DNA from: Apostichopus japonicus
Taxonomy: Eukaryota > Echinodermata > Holothuroidea > Aspidochirotida > Stichopodidae
NCBI RefSeq assembly: GCF_037975245.1
Contig: NC_092562.1
Coordinates: 1,589,001 to 1,653,000 of the forward strand
DNA length: 64,000 nucleotides
Direction of reading: 5' to 3'
Positions 1-13,109 of this stretch are shown here, one piece after another. Each line of letters starts with the position of its first letter. Position 1 is the first letter of the stretch. The position numbers were made by a program, and so were the translations under genes. The notes under the pieces were generated by a model. It did no database searches, was not told where the DNA came from, and saw only the letters and a program-made list of their open reading frames with translations.

Positions 1-2900
1 CCATTAGTGCCGAGCATAACACACAGTACGGAAGCGTACAAGAGACATATCACACTGACGACTTGACACCCATGGTGAAACACATACGCTAATAATTACC
101 TTTCTCAAAGCCCATGGTTCTCTTAATGCAATTGAAATACGAAAAAAATAGTTTATACAGTTGTACAGAAACGGGAAAAATGACACGGGTAATAATAGTT
201 CAGAGTTAGCTATGATTTCTATTTTATCTGTACACAGGCATATTGCTCTTTTTTTTTTTGCACGTTATATACGGTACCACTTTACGCAATGGTGACACAT
301 AAAAGATTCACATCTTCTCAAAATGACGTATACAACACCCTTCCCTTCGTATTCCGGAAATGTAACTTTAGCCATAGTCACATGTCTGCAAGTAACCCTC
401 CCCCCGCCCTCCTCCACCCCATACTTCCATACTCCTGACGAACATTACATATGAGCCAATGAGGCTAAGCCAATGAGGCTTCTTCGCGAGATACATATAC
501 ATACATACATGAGTTAATTACAATGAATATCAACTCTAGACCAATAATCGTGATTCGTCTGATTTTAATATCGAGGAAATCCTGATTAGATTGAGCCCCC
601 TCGACCGCCCCCTCCCCTTCCTTCCCTTGCCAAACGATCTTTGGCAAACAACCCCATTCGATCTTCTCCTCCAATCACGAGGGGGGGGGGTCATCCGTAA
701 CCCCTTTCCATTCATAAACTACCGGTCGCCATCTGTACACTCTATTTCTTCAGTCAGTCCCACATTGTTACCGAAGCCGAGCCGCTGGTAACGTAATGAT
801 GAATCAACTGTGGGAGTAAGTTTGCTTGTTAGAATGGCCAGCCCACGTTATTTTGCGTTAAAGGTTGGATTGATTGTATGCTAATAGCTATTGACCACGG
901 TGAGTTATAATAGCAACAGCTCGCTGGGTACTGAAAGTCATCAAGACTATAACAAAGACTCGAGAAAAGTTATCGTTCATCTTCAAACATGTGATAAACA
1001 ATTAAACTTTCACCGGTTCGGAGTTTTCTTACGAGAATCTATCCAGTTCATGCCAAGATAATCCAGCTAGGAAACTCTTTGTGTAATACCTTTGCGGTGT
1101 ACAGTTTACACAGATATACTTATTGTGTAATACACAAAGTGAGGAAAAAAAGGTTAGCTGACAATAGACGCATTTTCACCATCAATATCGGGAAGTCATG
1201 GGAAAAGTTACACCTGTAAAAGACCAAACGATGCCCTTGGGATAAAGGATCCCCCCCCCCTCGCCCTCCTTACCAAACAAAAGCAACAAATACAAATTCT
1301 TATTTTTAAGTTCAAATTTAATTTTTTTCGATAACAAGAAGTTTGCCCGGTAACCTTGCCAATTTAAACAATAAAGAATAGGGAAGGGGATGGGGTGAGG
1401 GCGTAGGGGAAGAAGGACAGGGGAGTGGATATACGGCATATGACGGCATTGTTCTTTTTAATATTTGACACTTTACAGATTTCCCTGTAGGAAAATTTTA
1501 ATGATTATATCAGCTTCGCTGTTCGGGTCTAGTTTGATAAAGGTATGTTCATATATATGTTGGTTAGGGTATCGGCATATGGGGTCCCGTGTTCCACCCC
1601 GGTGAAGGCTAGAAGTTTGTTTTTTCTTCACTTTTCTGAATTTTCAACTCATTACAATTTCAAAATTATATTATGATGATATAAAACTGTTCTTTTTCGC
1701 TTCGCAGTCTTTGAACTAAAACTCCTTAGCAACCACAATAGAAAACAGTCAGTTGTCCTTGACCAGTATTGTAAAGCTTTCGAAACATGTTATTGGAGAT
1801 CACAAAAGTGCTTTGTTTACGCATTGACTTTTGTGTTATACTATATCAAGACTGTCTTCATTGTTTGTGTTCAAGTCAGTATAGAGTAAAAGGGTAAATT
1901 TCTCGACAAACAGAACAGTGTGTCAGTGATTGATACCAAACCTGCATCGAGGTTAGTTGTTTTTAATTGTCTGATAAGTGCCAAGATATATACAGTACTA
2001 GTTTGGTCGCTAAGATATATTTTCAGAGAATTTAGGGAGGTGATATAGTGTTAGCTCAGTGGTTAAACTTTTTGAATCCAGGACATTTTTGGTCATGTCT
2101 GCATTTGATTGATTGAATTTGTACATAACACCGCGACCCTGCACTGAACGTCTTAGTTTATTCGATTGTCCAATTTGAATACATGTTTGAACTTGTCGAA
2201 AGGACCGCGAAAGAGATTACAGTATGCTTTCGACCTATCACTCTTCTTACACAACCGCAAACGTTTACCCAAAACATGTGAAAGTCCTAACCTGTGGACC
2301 CTGGTAAAACGATCCTGCATTGTGTTGGACGCTTAGTTTCTTTGTGCTTGATTTGCTTAACGTGAAATTCCATTATGGTGTCAAGATAAACTACTGCTTT
2401 CTATTCTTAAAAAAAAAATACGTGGAAAGGCAATGTCACGTGGGCCGTTCAATTGTAAACAGATTTGGTTTGTTGTCACGACGAGAAAGTTTGTCGAACT
2501 TAGCTAGAAACGCAGTACAAATCTCCACGCATGCATGATTCGATCAGTGCTTCGATGTAGTAAGATCAGAAAACATGAGAATGTAAACCTTGAAAACCAC
2601 CAGATTGAGAATGCTATAACCACGGAGGTAAAACAGAACCAAGGTATTCCAATTATAACTCCCATGGTGATGTAACCCTGCAGCGCTAGTACGTGTAATG
2701 TAACCTAGCCTATATCCACACAGTGCGCCTAGTCGAATGATTTGAGCGGTGAACGTCGATCTACAACGATCACGCTGATATGCTTTCTAAGGTAAGTTAG
2801 TTTGTCACAGCAATGATTTTTGTATATAGTAGTTCGTTGCTGAATGGGTTTAAAAAGTTAGGTCATGTTAACTATAAATTAAGATAAATGTCAGTCAGAG
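1..2900. other. No gene recognised
   Basis: Only short chance ORFs. Holds several C/G homopolymer tracts (about 679-689 and 1250-1260) and no domain, RNA gene or splice-bounded exon that I can support. Confidence 0.6.
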
Positions 2901-2937
2901 AATGAGAATAATAACAATAACGATGACGATAAAATAA

Positions 2938-2939
2938 TA

Positions 2940-3009
<70 letters not shown>

Positions 3010-3034
3010 CGACGACGACGATGATGATGATGAT

Positions 3035-3074
<40 letters not shown>

Positions 3075-3082
3075 GCGATGAC

Positions 3083-3117
<35 letters not shown>

Positions 3118-3230
3118 CGACGATGACGATGATGATGATAATGATAATGATGATAACGATGACGTCGGTAACGATGACGATAGCGTCATTGTGACGACGA
3201 TGACAATGACGATGATGATGACGATGATGT
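2938..3230. repeat. GAT/GAC trinucleotide microsatellite
   Basis: Long run of gat with gac interruptions, ~290 bp. It produces spurious poly-Met and poly-Ser reading frames on the two strands. Confidence 0.97.
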
Positions 3231-3702
3231 TTCTGTATTTTTATTTATTATTGCTGCAAGCTTGGGAAACGTCCTTCAATCATTGAGACAAACTCCAAAT
3301 GTAACCCCCACCCCTCGATGTTCCTTGTTGTGTATCAATTTAAAAAGAGATTTTCTATTGTCGCACCCTCCCCCCCCCCCCCAACCCCATCCCGGCTCTA
3401 TTCTTCAGAGAAAATTTCTTGTACCTTGTAACCAAAGCTCGCACACATTCTGCATATCTTCCTTCCTAAATATTCGTATAGGACACGTTCTATGTTGTGA
3501 ATAAAATATGCGGAAAAAATTATATTTGTTCATAGAAATACATTTTCATTCGGATATCTAACGTATTCCCTTACATTGAGACCGGTTGAAGCATATTAGC
3601 AATAGCATGTGTATGATTCAAGTTAGATGCATTGTGGCATATATTAAGAAATACTCATGTACAGTTGTGAATTTAAAAAAAAAAGGCATAATTAGTACTG
3701 AA

Positions 3703-4259
3703 TTAAAGGATTGGTTCAGGTGTCTGACATGTCTATCTTGTACAGAATAGTGAAGAAACTACCATGATAGCATTCTCTGTTAAGGAGATATCACACTTCA
3801 AAGATTTTAAAATTTCTTTGCAAATGACTGGTGTAGAAAGACTAACTGTGAGGGTGTGATGTCATATCCTCACTTCCTTTAACATGTGTCAATATATTTC
3901 ATTAAAAATAATTACATTTTTTTTCACAAATCTTAAAAAATATAATCAAACATTCTTCAGATGTTAAATCTCAAATACTTCCCTTGACACATATGAGATC
4001 TCCTGACGTATCTTTTGGTTGTAAGTCATAAAATCGTACAAAATATTTTAATAAAATAACAAAGACTTTTCAGGAATGTGAGGATATGACGTCACAGCTA
4101 GTCTGATTTCAGCAGTTTCTATACAATCAGATAGAACTTTAAACTTGAATATCTCCTAAACGGAAAAAGATATTTGAATAATTTCTTCACTATTGGGTTT
4201 CTTTTATTGTCCTCTTTCATATAAGATAAACATTTTTGACACCTGAACTAGTCCTTTAA
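3703..4259. mobile_element. TTAA-flanked foldback MITE with ~190-bp inverted arms
   Basis: TTAA at 3703-3706 and 4256-4259 bounds an element that begins AGGATTGGTTCAGGTGTC and whose other end reads inward AGGACTAGTTCAGGTGTC. Inner matches continue, with aatagtgaagaaa on both arms, and an inner motif around gtgatgtcatatcctcac matching tgtgacgtcatatcctcac. TTAA targets are typical of piggyBac-type elements. No ORF, hence non-autonomous. Confidence 0.85.
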
Positions 4260-4863
4260 TAAGCCAGACCGTATACCGCTGTATAGGTTTCGTTCATGTG
4301 ATAAAAAGAAAAGAAAGTTAACGAAGAATTTGAAAATATTTGAGTCACTACCGTACTACGTGTTACACCCAAATAGTATACGGTAGCTTTTAGATATCAC
4401 TGTTGACTGGAAACATTGCAAGTACTTCATCACTTTTCTCTTTATCTTCTATCGATAGAATAACGAAATGTTAAAAGATTCCAAAACAACGACTGGATAT
4501 TTTCTATATTCGAAAAGCTTGAAACGGTTTTATATATTATTGTTTAAAAGTTGAATAAACCAATCTTGCGGTGTTCTTGTAAGCAGTATTGGCGTTACAT
4601 TGTAACTATAAGTAAACTCATTAGATGTAATTTAGAGGAACTTTGAATGTTATAGAGGAACTGTGAATGTTATTAGGAAGCAACTTTCGATTGCGCAATG
4701 AGAAAATGACTTTCGGAGGAAACGGCATAGGCTTCTGACCGACCTTTGACTCTCCTCGCATCCTCCCGGGGTCTTTAGCGACATCAAGGGAGACATAGCA
4801 CGGGATGTTAGGCCACATTGTATAAATAAACATATATATACATATAAATATATCTATATGCAC

Positions 4864-5273
<410 letters not shown>

Positions 5274-5279
5274 TTACAT

Positions 5280-6816
5280 ATATGACGTAACTTACCGTAT
5301 ATCATAAATATAATGTGGGTGTGTTTAGTGTACTTGCACAAGCTTGTTAACCTACAATACGGAAGTCATTGGGCTGGATAGCAGTTGCATAAACTCTGTC
5401 GATATGTTTACCAGGTGTAATATAGCAGACAATATCTACCGTCACAATGACTTCATACCACGTGCAGAGGCCAGAAGTTAATCCACAGTAGTTGAGGGAT
5501 TTGTCATATGTTTTGGAAGTCATTTTCATTGCGTATATAGTCTGCCTAGGTCTGCCTAGAGTCTCTGGGGAGCATGCCTATACGTGATGGTCGAAAGTTG
5601 ATTATAACTTTTCTCTTTCTTTGTCGATGTTCATCGTTTGTGTCTACCACTTGTCGTCGTGACGAAAGTTCTCTTAACTCAACCCAGTGAACTAAAATAT
5701 TTCCAGAACCCCCCCCCCCCAAAAAAAAAAATGGTATTTAGTTTATCAGTACAGAAACATATGCAATGCACATCACTTCCATTGAAGAGGAGTTGATTCT
5801 CTAAGAGATAAAACCTATGAAAATGTGACACTATAAAGAAAATATATAGAAAGCCATGCAGAGAACATTTCAAAACAGAGAAGTCTAGCTAAATAACGCA
5901 ATAATGAAATTTAGTAAAAACGAGGGGGTGGGTAGGTAGGGGGAACTTCCCAGTAAACTGGACCGAAAAGACTAGAAAGGAACACTAGTAACTTGAAAGC
6001 GATCTACAACTAATTCTTTATTCGGTAAAATACTTGGTCAACCAAAAAGAGGTTAACCGAACCTGAAGGAATACCGCTCATAGCTCATGCAGTATATTGG
6101 GTGCTATTTGCGTCCTGGAAGCTTATATGCTTTCTTTACAGTAAGAATATTCTACTGATTCGTAAAATCTACAGATCTGGGCATTACTCTGTAGTTTGAC
6201 GTTAGTTATAAAGTGTACAAGTAGCCTAAACAAGCATGTTTTCATTCCTTAGGGACGTCGACACAGACTTGAGATGATGAGGGGGGGGAGATGATGAGGG
6301 GGGGGGGGGTGGGTGGAGTCAGAGCAATTTACTGTAATGAAGTTACTGCCGATGTCACAAAGAAACTAACTGCTGTCAAATTATAGGATGGAGGGGGAGA
6401 GGGTGGGGGGGGGGTAGTTGACCCCAAATATAAAATCGGTACCCACCTAATGGCAGACTCCGAAGTGAAACCCCGTATGGTTTCTTTTTCTTGAGCCGTG
6501 TAAGATATACCCTCGTTCCTATAGTAACATGCATCTCATTATGACATAATCGAGGGTGTAAACTAAATAGGCTAAGTTGAAAGCTTATGACAATTACTCA
6601 GAAATGTTAGCATTCACTTCTGGATATTCTAGTCCTCTGTAGTATGACTGCAAGGACCCCGACATCGGGGAAAGGGATGGCATTCTACCAATAATCATTT
6701 TCATTGACAACAATTATTTTCACGTGGGCGTTACCGCCAACATTAAAAATGATAGGTCTAACTACTGCCCCTAGTGCACCGTCCATCACGTCTGAAACCT
6801 GTATCGGGGTCACTGG
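5280..6816. other. No gene recognised; G/C homopolymers
   Basis: Contains G tracts at about 6281-6310 and 6400-6415 and a C-then-A tract at about 5709-5730. No supported exon or RNA gene. Confidence 0.55.
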
Positions 6817-6824
6817 GTATAGAT

Positions 6825-7232
6825 CAGGGTTGTCCAACCTTTTGCAGAGGAGGGCCACATGGCATGATTTTGATGAAGGAGGGGGCCGCATGAACCCTAC
6901 GCTCGATTTTTCGATTTTTTTGCCCGGAGCCCAAGGCAACAAAATATGAGCACTGCGCGCGGAGTGCACTGATTTATTTTCCTCCCTGATAAAACAGATG
7001 ACTAAAGTCCAGCCGCTCCCCCCCCCCCTCCCCTCCGCTGAGAGTGTCACACAAACTGACCTGTATGCAGTTTTTTGGACCCAGAAGGTTCAAATGATTG
7101 ATTATATAGCTTAAAATTATTGTTATCAATAAATCTGCTCACTAAAATTTCGCACCGTAGAGCATCTCTGACCGGACGCAACCCTGCGGCGGGCCGGACT
7201 GTGGCCCGCGGGCCGTAGGTTGGACAACCCTG
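6825..7232. mobile_element. Non-autonomous hAT-like DNA transposon (408 bp)
   Basis: Terminal inverted repeats CAGGGTTGTCCAACCT (16 bp, exact) and an exact 8-bp target duplication gtatagat at 6817-6824 and 7233-7240. The inner right side carries GGCCCGCGGGCC. An 8-bp duplication with CAGxG termini is characteristic of the hAT superfamily. It codes for nothing. Confidence 0.92.
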
Positions 7233-7693
7233 GTATAGATCAACATGTTCAAGAGTGGCTAGAAGGTAAAGAAGACATATATAAGAGAAAAATGTGAGAA
7301 ACATTTCAACTGCTTTTGAGGATGAAAGTAAAATGATACCCGGATTTTTGAGCATATATGACCATTTTTCGGTAAATTCGCAATCTTGCATATTTCTGAC
7401 AGCAGGCAGAATTCTCTTTCTTCTTCTTTCAAACAAACCAGACATATATATAGATAGACCGTAAAGTCACGCCTATATAACGACTAGAACATAGTGAAAG
7501 ACATGTGTTGCGTGTCAATTTGAGTACTAAGAAAATAAGACAATAACTGTGGATGGCTGGTATATATAAAGAGATTTGACGACTGTTATACATGTGAAAG
7601 TGGGGTCATCATTCATGACAAGGTGATAATTTATGACAAAAGTCTGGCGGTTGTAAATATGATGCTGTAATATATATGGTGCGATCGTGAATT

Positions 7694-7696
<3 letters not shown>

Positions 7697-7768
<72 letters not shown>

Positions 7769-7770
7769 AT
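7697..7770. repeat. TA microsatellite at the SINE tail
   Basis: (AT)n run directly after the 3' side of the minus-strand SINE; plausible SINE tail expansion. Confidence 0.9.
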
Positions 7771-7941
7771 TGAAATCGTAGTGAGTTGGAAAATCCAGAA
7801 CAGTGAAGCAACGTCTATAGCTTCCCACCGGGATTCGAATCCGGGCCTCCCGCTTTATATACAGACACCCTAACCACTAGGCTATGGACGCTGATTGTAT
7901 GTCCAAAGGTTCGAAATTGGTAAGGAAGGTCGTAATTCCAC

Positions 7942-7945
<4 letters not shown>
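7771..7945 (-). mobile_element. tRNA-derived SINE
   Basis: On the minus strand the internal RNA polymerase III promoter is visible: box A TAGCCTAGTGG (7874-7884) and box B GGATTCGAATCC (7831-7842), followed by a body ending in a TA-rich tail. Upstream on the same strand is a second box-B-like dyad, TTTCGAA. A 62-bp part (7884-7945) recurs at 50210-50271. Not a functional tRNA: stems are imperfect. Confidence 0.75.
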
Positions 7946-7986
<41 letters not shown>

Positions 7987-7999
7987 CACGTCGTCGACT

Positions 8000-8612
8000 G
8001 TTGATTCGATACGGTGTACCACGTATATACATATATTAACAGTCAGCATTACATATATTGCTAAATGTAAAAATACCGACTTCCTTGGGTCCTGATCTGT
8101 GACATTAAGTTCAGGAAATCCTTAGTCCTTCGGGTGACATTTTATGTTGAGCATAGCAAGGGGGGGGGGGGGGACTAAATCGTAAACGTCGCATAAAAAG
8201 TTCCCCAACTGTGAAACATTTTCAGTTGCATTAAATTTTTTACTTTGATAAACGGATACGCACTTGATATTAAATAACACAATGACGACGTATAACATAC
8301 TTCTTTCTTCTTTTTTTCCTTCTGGGTACCACGGTCACTACGAACATTAACGTCAGCGTAAAATATACACACGATTATGGGAGGGGCAGGGGGTTTGTGG
8401 GACATTTCTAACGTAGTTTTTTTTCACTAAAAGCTTGGGGGTGTTCTTAACTATATATATATATGTTGGTTGGTTGGCGTCTATCTTGGCGCAGAGTGCT
8501 CTATGTCCAGTGGACAGAGCGGAATATGTGTTGATGCTAGTTGAGACTAGTGGAACACTAGTAGTTGTAACTCGGAGTTTCACGCGTTTTAGCGATCGTC
8601 AGACAACTCTGA

Positions 8613-8645
<33 letters not shown>

Positions 8646-10250
8646 CTCTAGTAGCTTCCTATCCTATCTAGTATAATATATATGCTACCGGAGAATATAC
8701 ACTATAGTGGACATTTGTCACAGCATTGACGCAATACTTAGATTTCTTTCACTTTGAAAGTTGGACATAAGGCAAAAAACTATAAAAAAAATCATTATTA
8801 GACCAATAAAAGCACAGCTATCAGTCCAGAACTCCAGATTGTATTTAAACAACACGGCGAGGTTCAATCAATCAAAGTGACTGGACATTCAAGCCTAATG
8901 CACAGACCATCGGGTCATTTTCTCAGATGTAACTCAAACTCAACAGAATATTTCTATGGTCTCAAGTGACATGTTTACAATACATTACAAATTTATCTAG
9001 CTCAAAAAGGTGTTGAATGTCACCCCAGGTTTGCCTTGTTCTTTATGTGAAATAAGAACACATTGTAGGTTGAGTTATTAGAATTTATAAGACAATGGGT
9101 TATCATGAATAATTAGGCCTGTTATACTGAGGAGTCGACGTCATCATATATTTAATGTATATACGTATCTGAACAAGAACTTTCAAGTGACTTCCTTTGG
9201 CAGGCATTGTACGATATAAGAACATGTTGTGACACGTATATTAAAATCCTTTAACTTAACAACCCCTATAGAAGAAAGAAATGTAGGTTTATCATAGTTA
9301 TAGCTCTTTTAACACATAAACGTATAGCTAGTTTCTGTTTCTAACTAAATAATTATACAATGCTTGGGAGCTTTTGTTGCTTAGCAGTACTGGTCACATA
9401 TACCATGGGCAACAGCTTACTACAAAATATTTTCAAATTTACGATGTAATTCTAACCTAGTTTTACAAGTTTTAAAGAGAGAAATAGATAGAGAGAAACT
9501 GTTATAACAAACTGCTTATCTACTGCAATTAGCCTGTGTATATACGGGCCCACTGTTGTCACACAGGCCCGTAGCACCATCAATAAAAGAGTGCGCATCA
9601 CTCGTAATTATAACTTGTGAAGTTTTGTATACATGATAGTGGCGCCGATGGGCGGAGGGAGACGCACACTAGTCTGCACGAGGGAGGGGTGGGGGAGGGG
9701 GGGGGGGGCAGATGCTAATTACTTGATGTTTGAAAGGGTTCTAGTTTATCAGGTCAGTAACCAACAATTCTGTTTGGGGAGGGATGTGGAGATTCAACAT
9801 TTTAAACAGGCGTGTTCGGTAGCTTGTGATGTTTATACATAAATAGGTGGTACGTTAGTTTGCACGGGGTCAGGGTTGATCCCCGTGTAACCAGTGTGAC
9901 CTACAGGCCTTTTATTCCAGACCGATGAAGGTATGATTCGTAGAAACTTGGCACAATCATTCAGTTGCAGGCCGTACGTTAGTCTCATTTAAGTAGTCAC
10001 ATTGTTTTCCTTCGTCAATATTGCGAGGACAGATAATCCCACCGATGGTAAATATTGAAATCTATTATAATCACATATAAGGACAGTTGTAATGTGAGCC
10101 ATAGTACTGTACATGTGTGGCGTGTGCACGTGTTTTGCTTAAGCTGTGCTGCAGTAGGCAGATAAAATATAGTTAAAATGAGTTACCATTTGAGCCTTAA
10201 TCAAGTAGCTGCTTCTGGGGTTCGAAAATGTTACGTTGTATCCTTAGGTA
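8000..10250. other. No gene recognised; small repeats
   Basis: AC/AT microsatellite at about 8613-8645, a G tract at about 8160-8173 and 9690-9708, a fragment at 9507-9540 shared with 19418-19449, and a short dyad tacgggcc...ggcccgta at about 9543-9574. Confidence 0.55.
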
Positions 10251-10254
10251 TAGG

Positions 10255-10425
10255 TGTGTTTTAGAAAGGGAAGGGTTGGGGGAGTGTGTGTAAGAAAGGG
10301 ACGGTGGGGCGGGGGGGGGGTGGGGTGTAAGAAGGGACGTGGATGGGGAAGATGTGTAAGAAAGGGACTGGGTTGGGAGGTGTGTATAAGAAAAGGACTG
10401 GGTGGGGAGGTGACTATCAGGAGGA
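10255..10425. repeat. G-rich minisatellite (~35-bp units)
   Basis: Repeats of gtgtgtaagaaagggactgg with variable ggtgggg blocks. Four or five units; dense G runs make G-quadruplexes possible on the plus strand. KGR-repeat reading frames over it are artefacts. Confidence 0.85.
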
Positions 10426-10429
10426 TCCA

Positions 10430-12710
10430 TATTAACGGGCAGTTTTGAGGAGCCATTAGTTTGCCCCTTGGAATGACAGTCACATGCATGAACCACTGCC
10501 AATCTGGCGAAACTTGTACCCCTCCTCGCCCCCCCCCCCTCCAGATTGAACCCCTGTTAACCGCCGTCGCTGGTTGTTGCCTTACTCGATATGTTACTCA
10601 TCACGGTAGGCCACACTGTTACTAGGCCTATTCGTTGTGTTGGATGTTTCTGCTTTCATGACAACAGTATAGCATGGCCCACGACTATAATCAACATCCC
10701 AAGGCTTATATAAATGCGTTGATGTAACGACGGTGGTTGTGCAACTGAAACCTCGTTGGTAATTTTATCCACAAATATAACCGAAGATTATGTTGAAAAT
10801 AGAGATTTTTCACAATTGCATCATCGGATCCTTATATGAGATCTTATTGTAGTTTTTTGCCCCGCGGTTATTCAGATAAGCAACTTAAAACGGGTATTAG
10901 TGTATAATTATATGCCTGTACTTCTACAGACTCATTGTGAAATAAACGAATGGCAAAGTCTTAACAACCGTTATTTGGCATATGATATCGTCAAAAATCT
11001 TACGTTTCCCAATGGTTATAGCCTACAATGGATAGGGTGGGAGAGGTGGGGGGGGGGGAGGGTTATAGGTGTGTGTCAAAGCCTTGATAGTGTTCTTGTG
11101 TGTGATGTCTTCAACAAACTGATGCCCATCTTCAAGAAAGTAAACTAAAGTTTATGTGTGCAATTAAAGTGAATGTGAACTTCACTGAGAACCGGATTTT
11201 TGTTTTTCATCTAATAGCAGAAATTATATTTCTGACTGAACGACAAACTGAATAAAGTAGGCTAACACAACCGTACGTTAGGTTACAACCGTTTGGAAGT
11301 CCTACCAAAACTTACCCACCTCGCGGGGAAGGGGAGGGGAGGGACAAATAAAGATAGAAAGAAAGAAGACAAAGATAAATTAAAAGCATTATTTTCTTTT
11401 TTGAACGGTTACGTATTGACTTCGTTCATGGCAGATGATTATTGTACGGCATATCATACTTAATATAGGCGACACCCTTTCTTCCTCGTAGGTCAATGCA
11501 TTCGACAAAATGTTAACGTATATATAACCTGGGAAATACTTAAAGAACACGACGGTACTGCAGCGTTATACACTAGCTTTTGCCACAAGCAGTACGTACA
11601 TTAACCAGAAGAATCACAGAGCTGATCCTCTCGGCCCGGTTGGTCAACACCGGTTGCTAATTGCTCATTATCTCTTTGTTTTAAATCAGTAACTATATAT
11701 GATCAAACTTTGGAACCAAAGAGAGAGAGATAAAGAGATTTCATCTGACATAACTTAATATAATCAACTGTGACAATTTGTATAGACGGAAGGAGGACTT
11801 TGTTCTACCGTGCAGACGTGCATATACACTGACCTTTTTGGAATGCTGACGGGTTATAACCTCACCAAGAAATACAGGCCATAATCTCATTAGGAGAAGG
11901 TAATGCAACCAGAAGGGTGGGGGTGACAGGAGAATTGGTGACAAGACTAGGGATGGTTAGCTGCAGACCGGGAACAAAGTTGGGTATCATAGATATTGGC
12001 ATAAAGATATTGTTGTAGAAGAAGGAAGGCCATGCATGTACCTAGGTTCCTTAACACTGTGGAAAAGTAAGACTGCTGGTACTATACATAACGCACGTAG
12101 AAATTGTTATCATTGCTCAGTGGATCTGGTTCACCTGGTAGACCTCCGTGTGACAGAAACTATCTGTGTACCAGAGGGCATCCTGCTTTGGGACACTTCC
12201 ACTCTTTAAGACGTAAAAACTAAACTAATAAATAAGAACACAAAATGTTATTCCGTCCTGCTAGCATTCCAAATCGTTTGTATATCGCCACGACTGACTT
12301 CTTCAAGAACCACGAATTTCATTGGACAGTGGGGACGGGGACCCAGAGTGGGATCAATGATGCTGTAGTTCTACTCCTATATGGAAACGTTTTAAGTTGT
12401 TTTTGCGCATTAAACATTGTACAACACTGATTCTGCGAAACAAAACGTATTCATATGTGGACGTATACCATTTGCGTGAATGGGGAAAGGGTGGCGGGGG
12501 GGGGGGGGGCTTGGATAAGTCCTATATTTCAACAGACACGGTGTTTTATGCACAGATACATTGCCCATCACAGTACGATCTTTACACAGTCATACTCATG
12601 TCGCATCCGTGGCTATTCATAATTGTTTCCTTTTCGTGTTTAATAGACTTGAAGAACTACTCATTTTAAGCAGTTTTTCTTTTATGAACAATAAGTTGAT
12701 AACAGTCATA
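10430..12710. other. No gene recognised
   Basis: Short chance ORFs only. G or C runs near 10530, 11050 and 12498-12510. No splice-bounded exon identified. Confidence 0.5.
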
Positions 12711-12718
12711 TAGTGCTG

Positions 12719-13095
12719 CAGTGGCGTAGGAAGGTACGTTTGAGTGGGGGGGGGGGGCTGAAGACTGATGGCCGGCCTGGGGGAGGGGTCTAAGGAGAGG
12801 GGTGTCCCCCTCCCCTTTGGATTTTTTTTGCATTTCCAGGTGGCCTCAGATGCAATTTGGTGCAATATAGCACACTTCAACCCACCCACTCCATTTTGTA
12901 TATAATTTTGCATTTTCACCTGGCCTTAGATGCAATTTGGTGCTCCAAATGAGATTTTTTTCTCATTTGGAAATGAAAAAGGGGTTTTCTGACTTGCGAA
13001 GCGGGGGGGGGGGCGGAATGATACTTCCGCCCCTCCATATTTTTCACTGGGGGGGGGGGGCTGGCGCCCCCAGCCCCCCGGTTCCTACGCCCTTG
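12719..13095. mobile_element. Non-autonomous hAT-like element (377 bp)
   Basis: Ends CAGTGGCGTAGGAA and, inward from the right, CAAGGGCGTAGGAA. Exact 8-bp target duplication tagtgctg at 12711-12718 and 13096-13103. Inside are poly(G) runs and a direct repeat around gatgcaatttggtgc (two copies, ~80 bp apart). Confidence 0.9.
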
Positions 13096-13109
13096 TAGTG
13101 CTGCACTAC

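Noticed and set aside
2872-3194. Poly-Ser and poly-Met reading frames
   Set aside because: Both are translations of the GAT/GAC microsatellite.
7831-7884. Functional tRNA gene
   Set aside because: Box A and B are present but stems are imperfect and a SINE body and tail follow.
10197-10502. Pro/His-rich and KGR-repeat frames
   Set aside because: Translations of a G-rich minisatellite.
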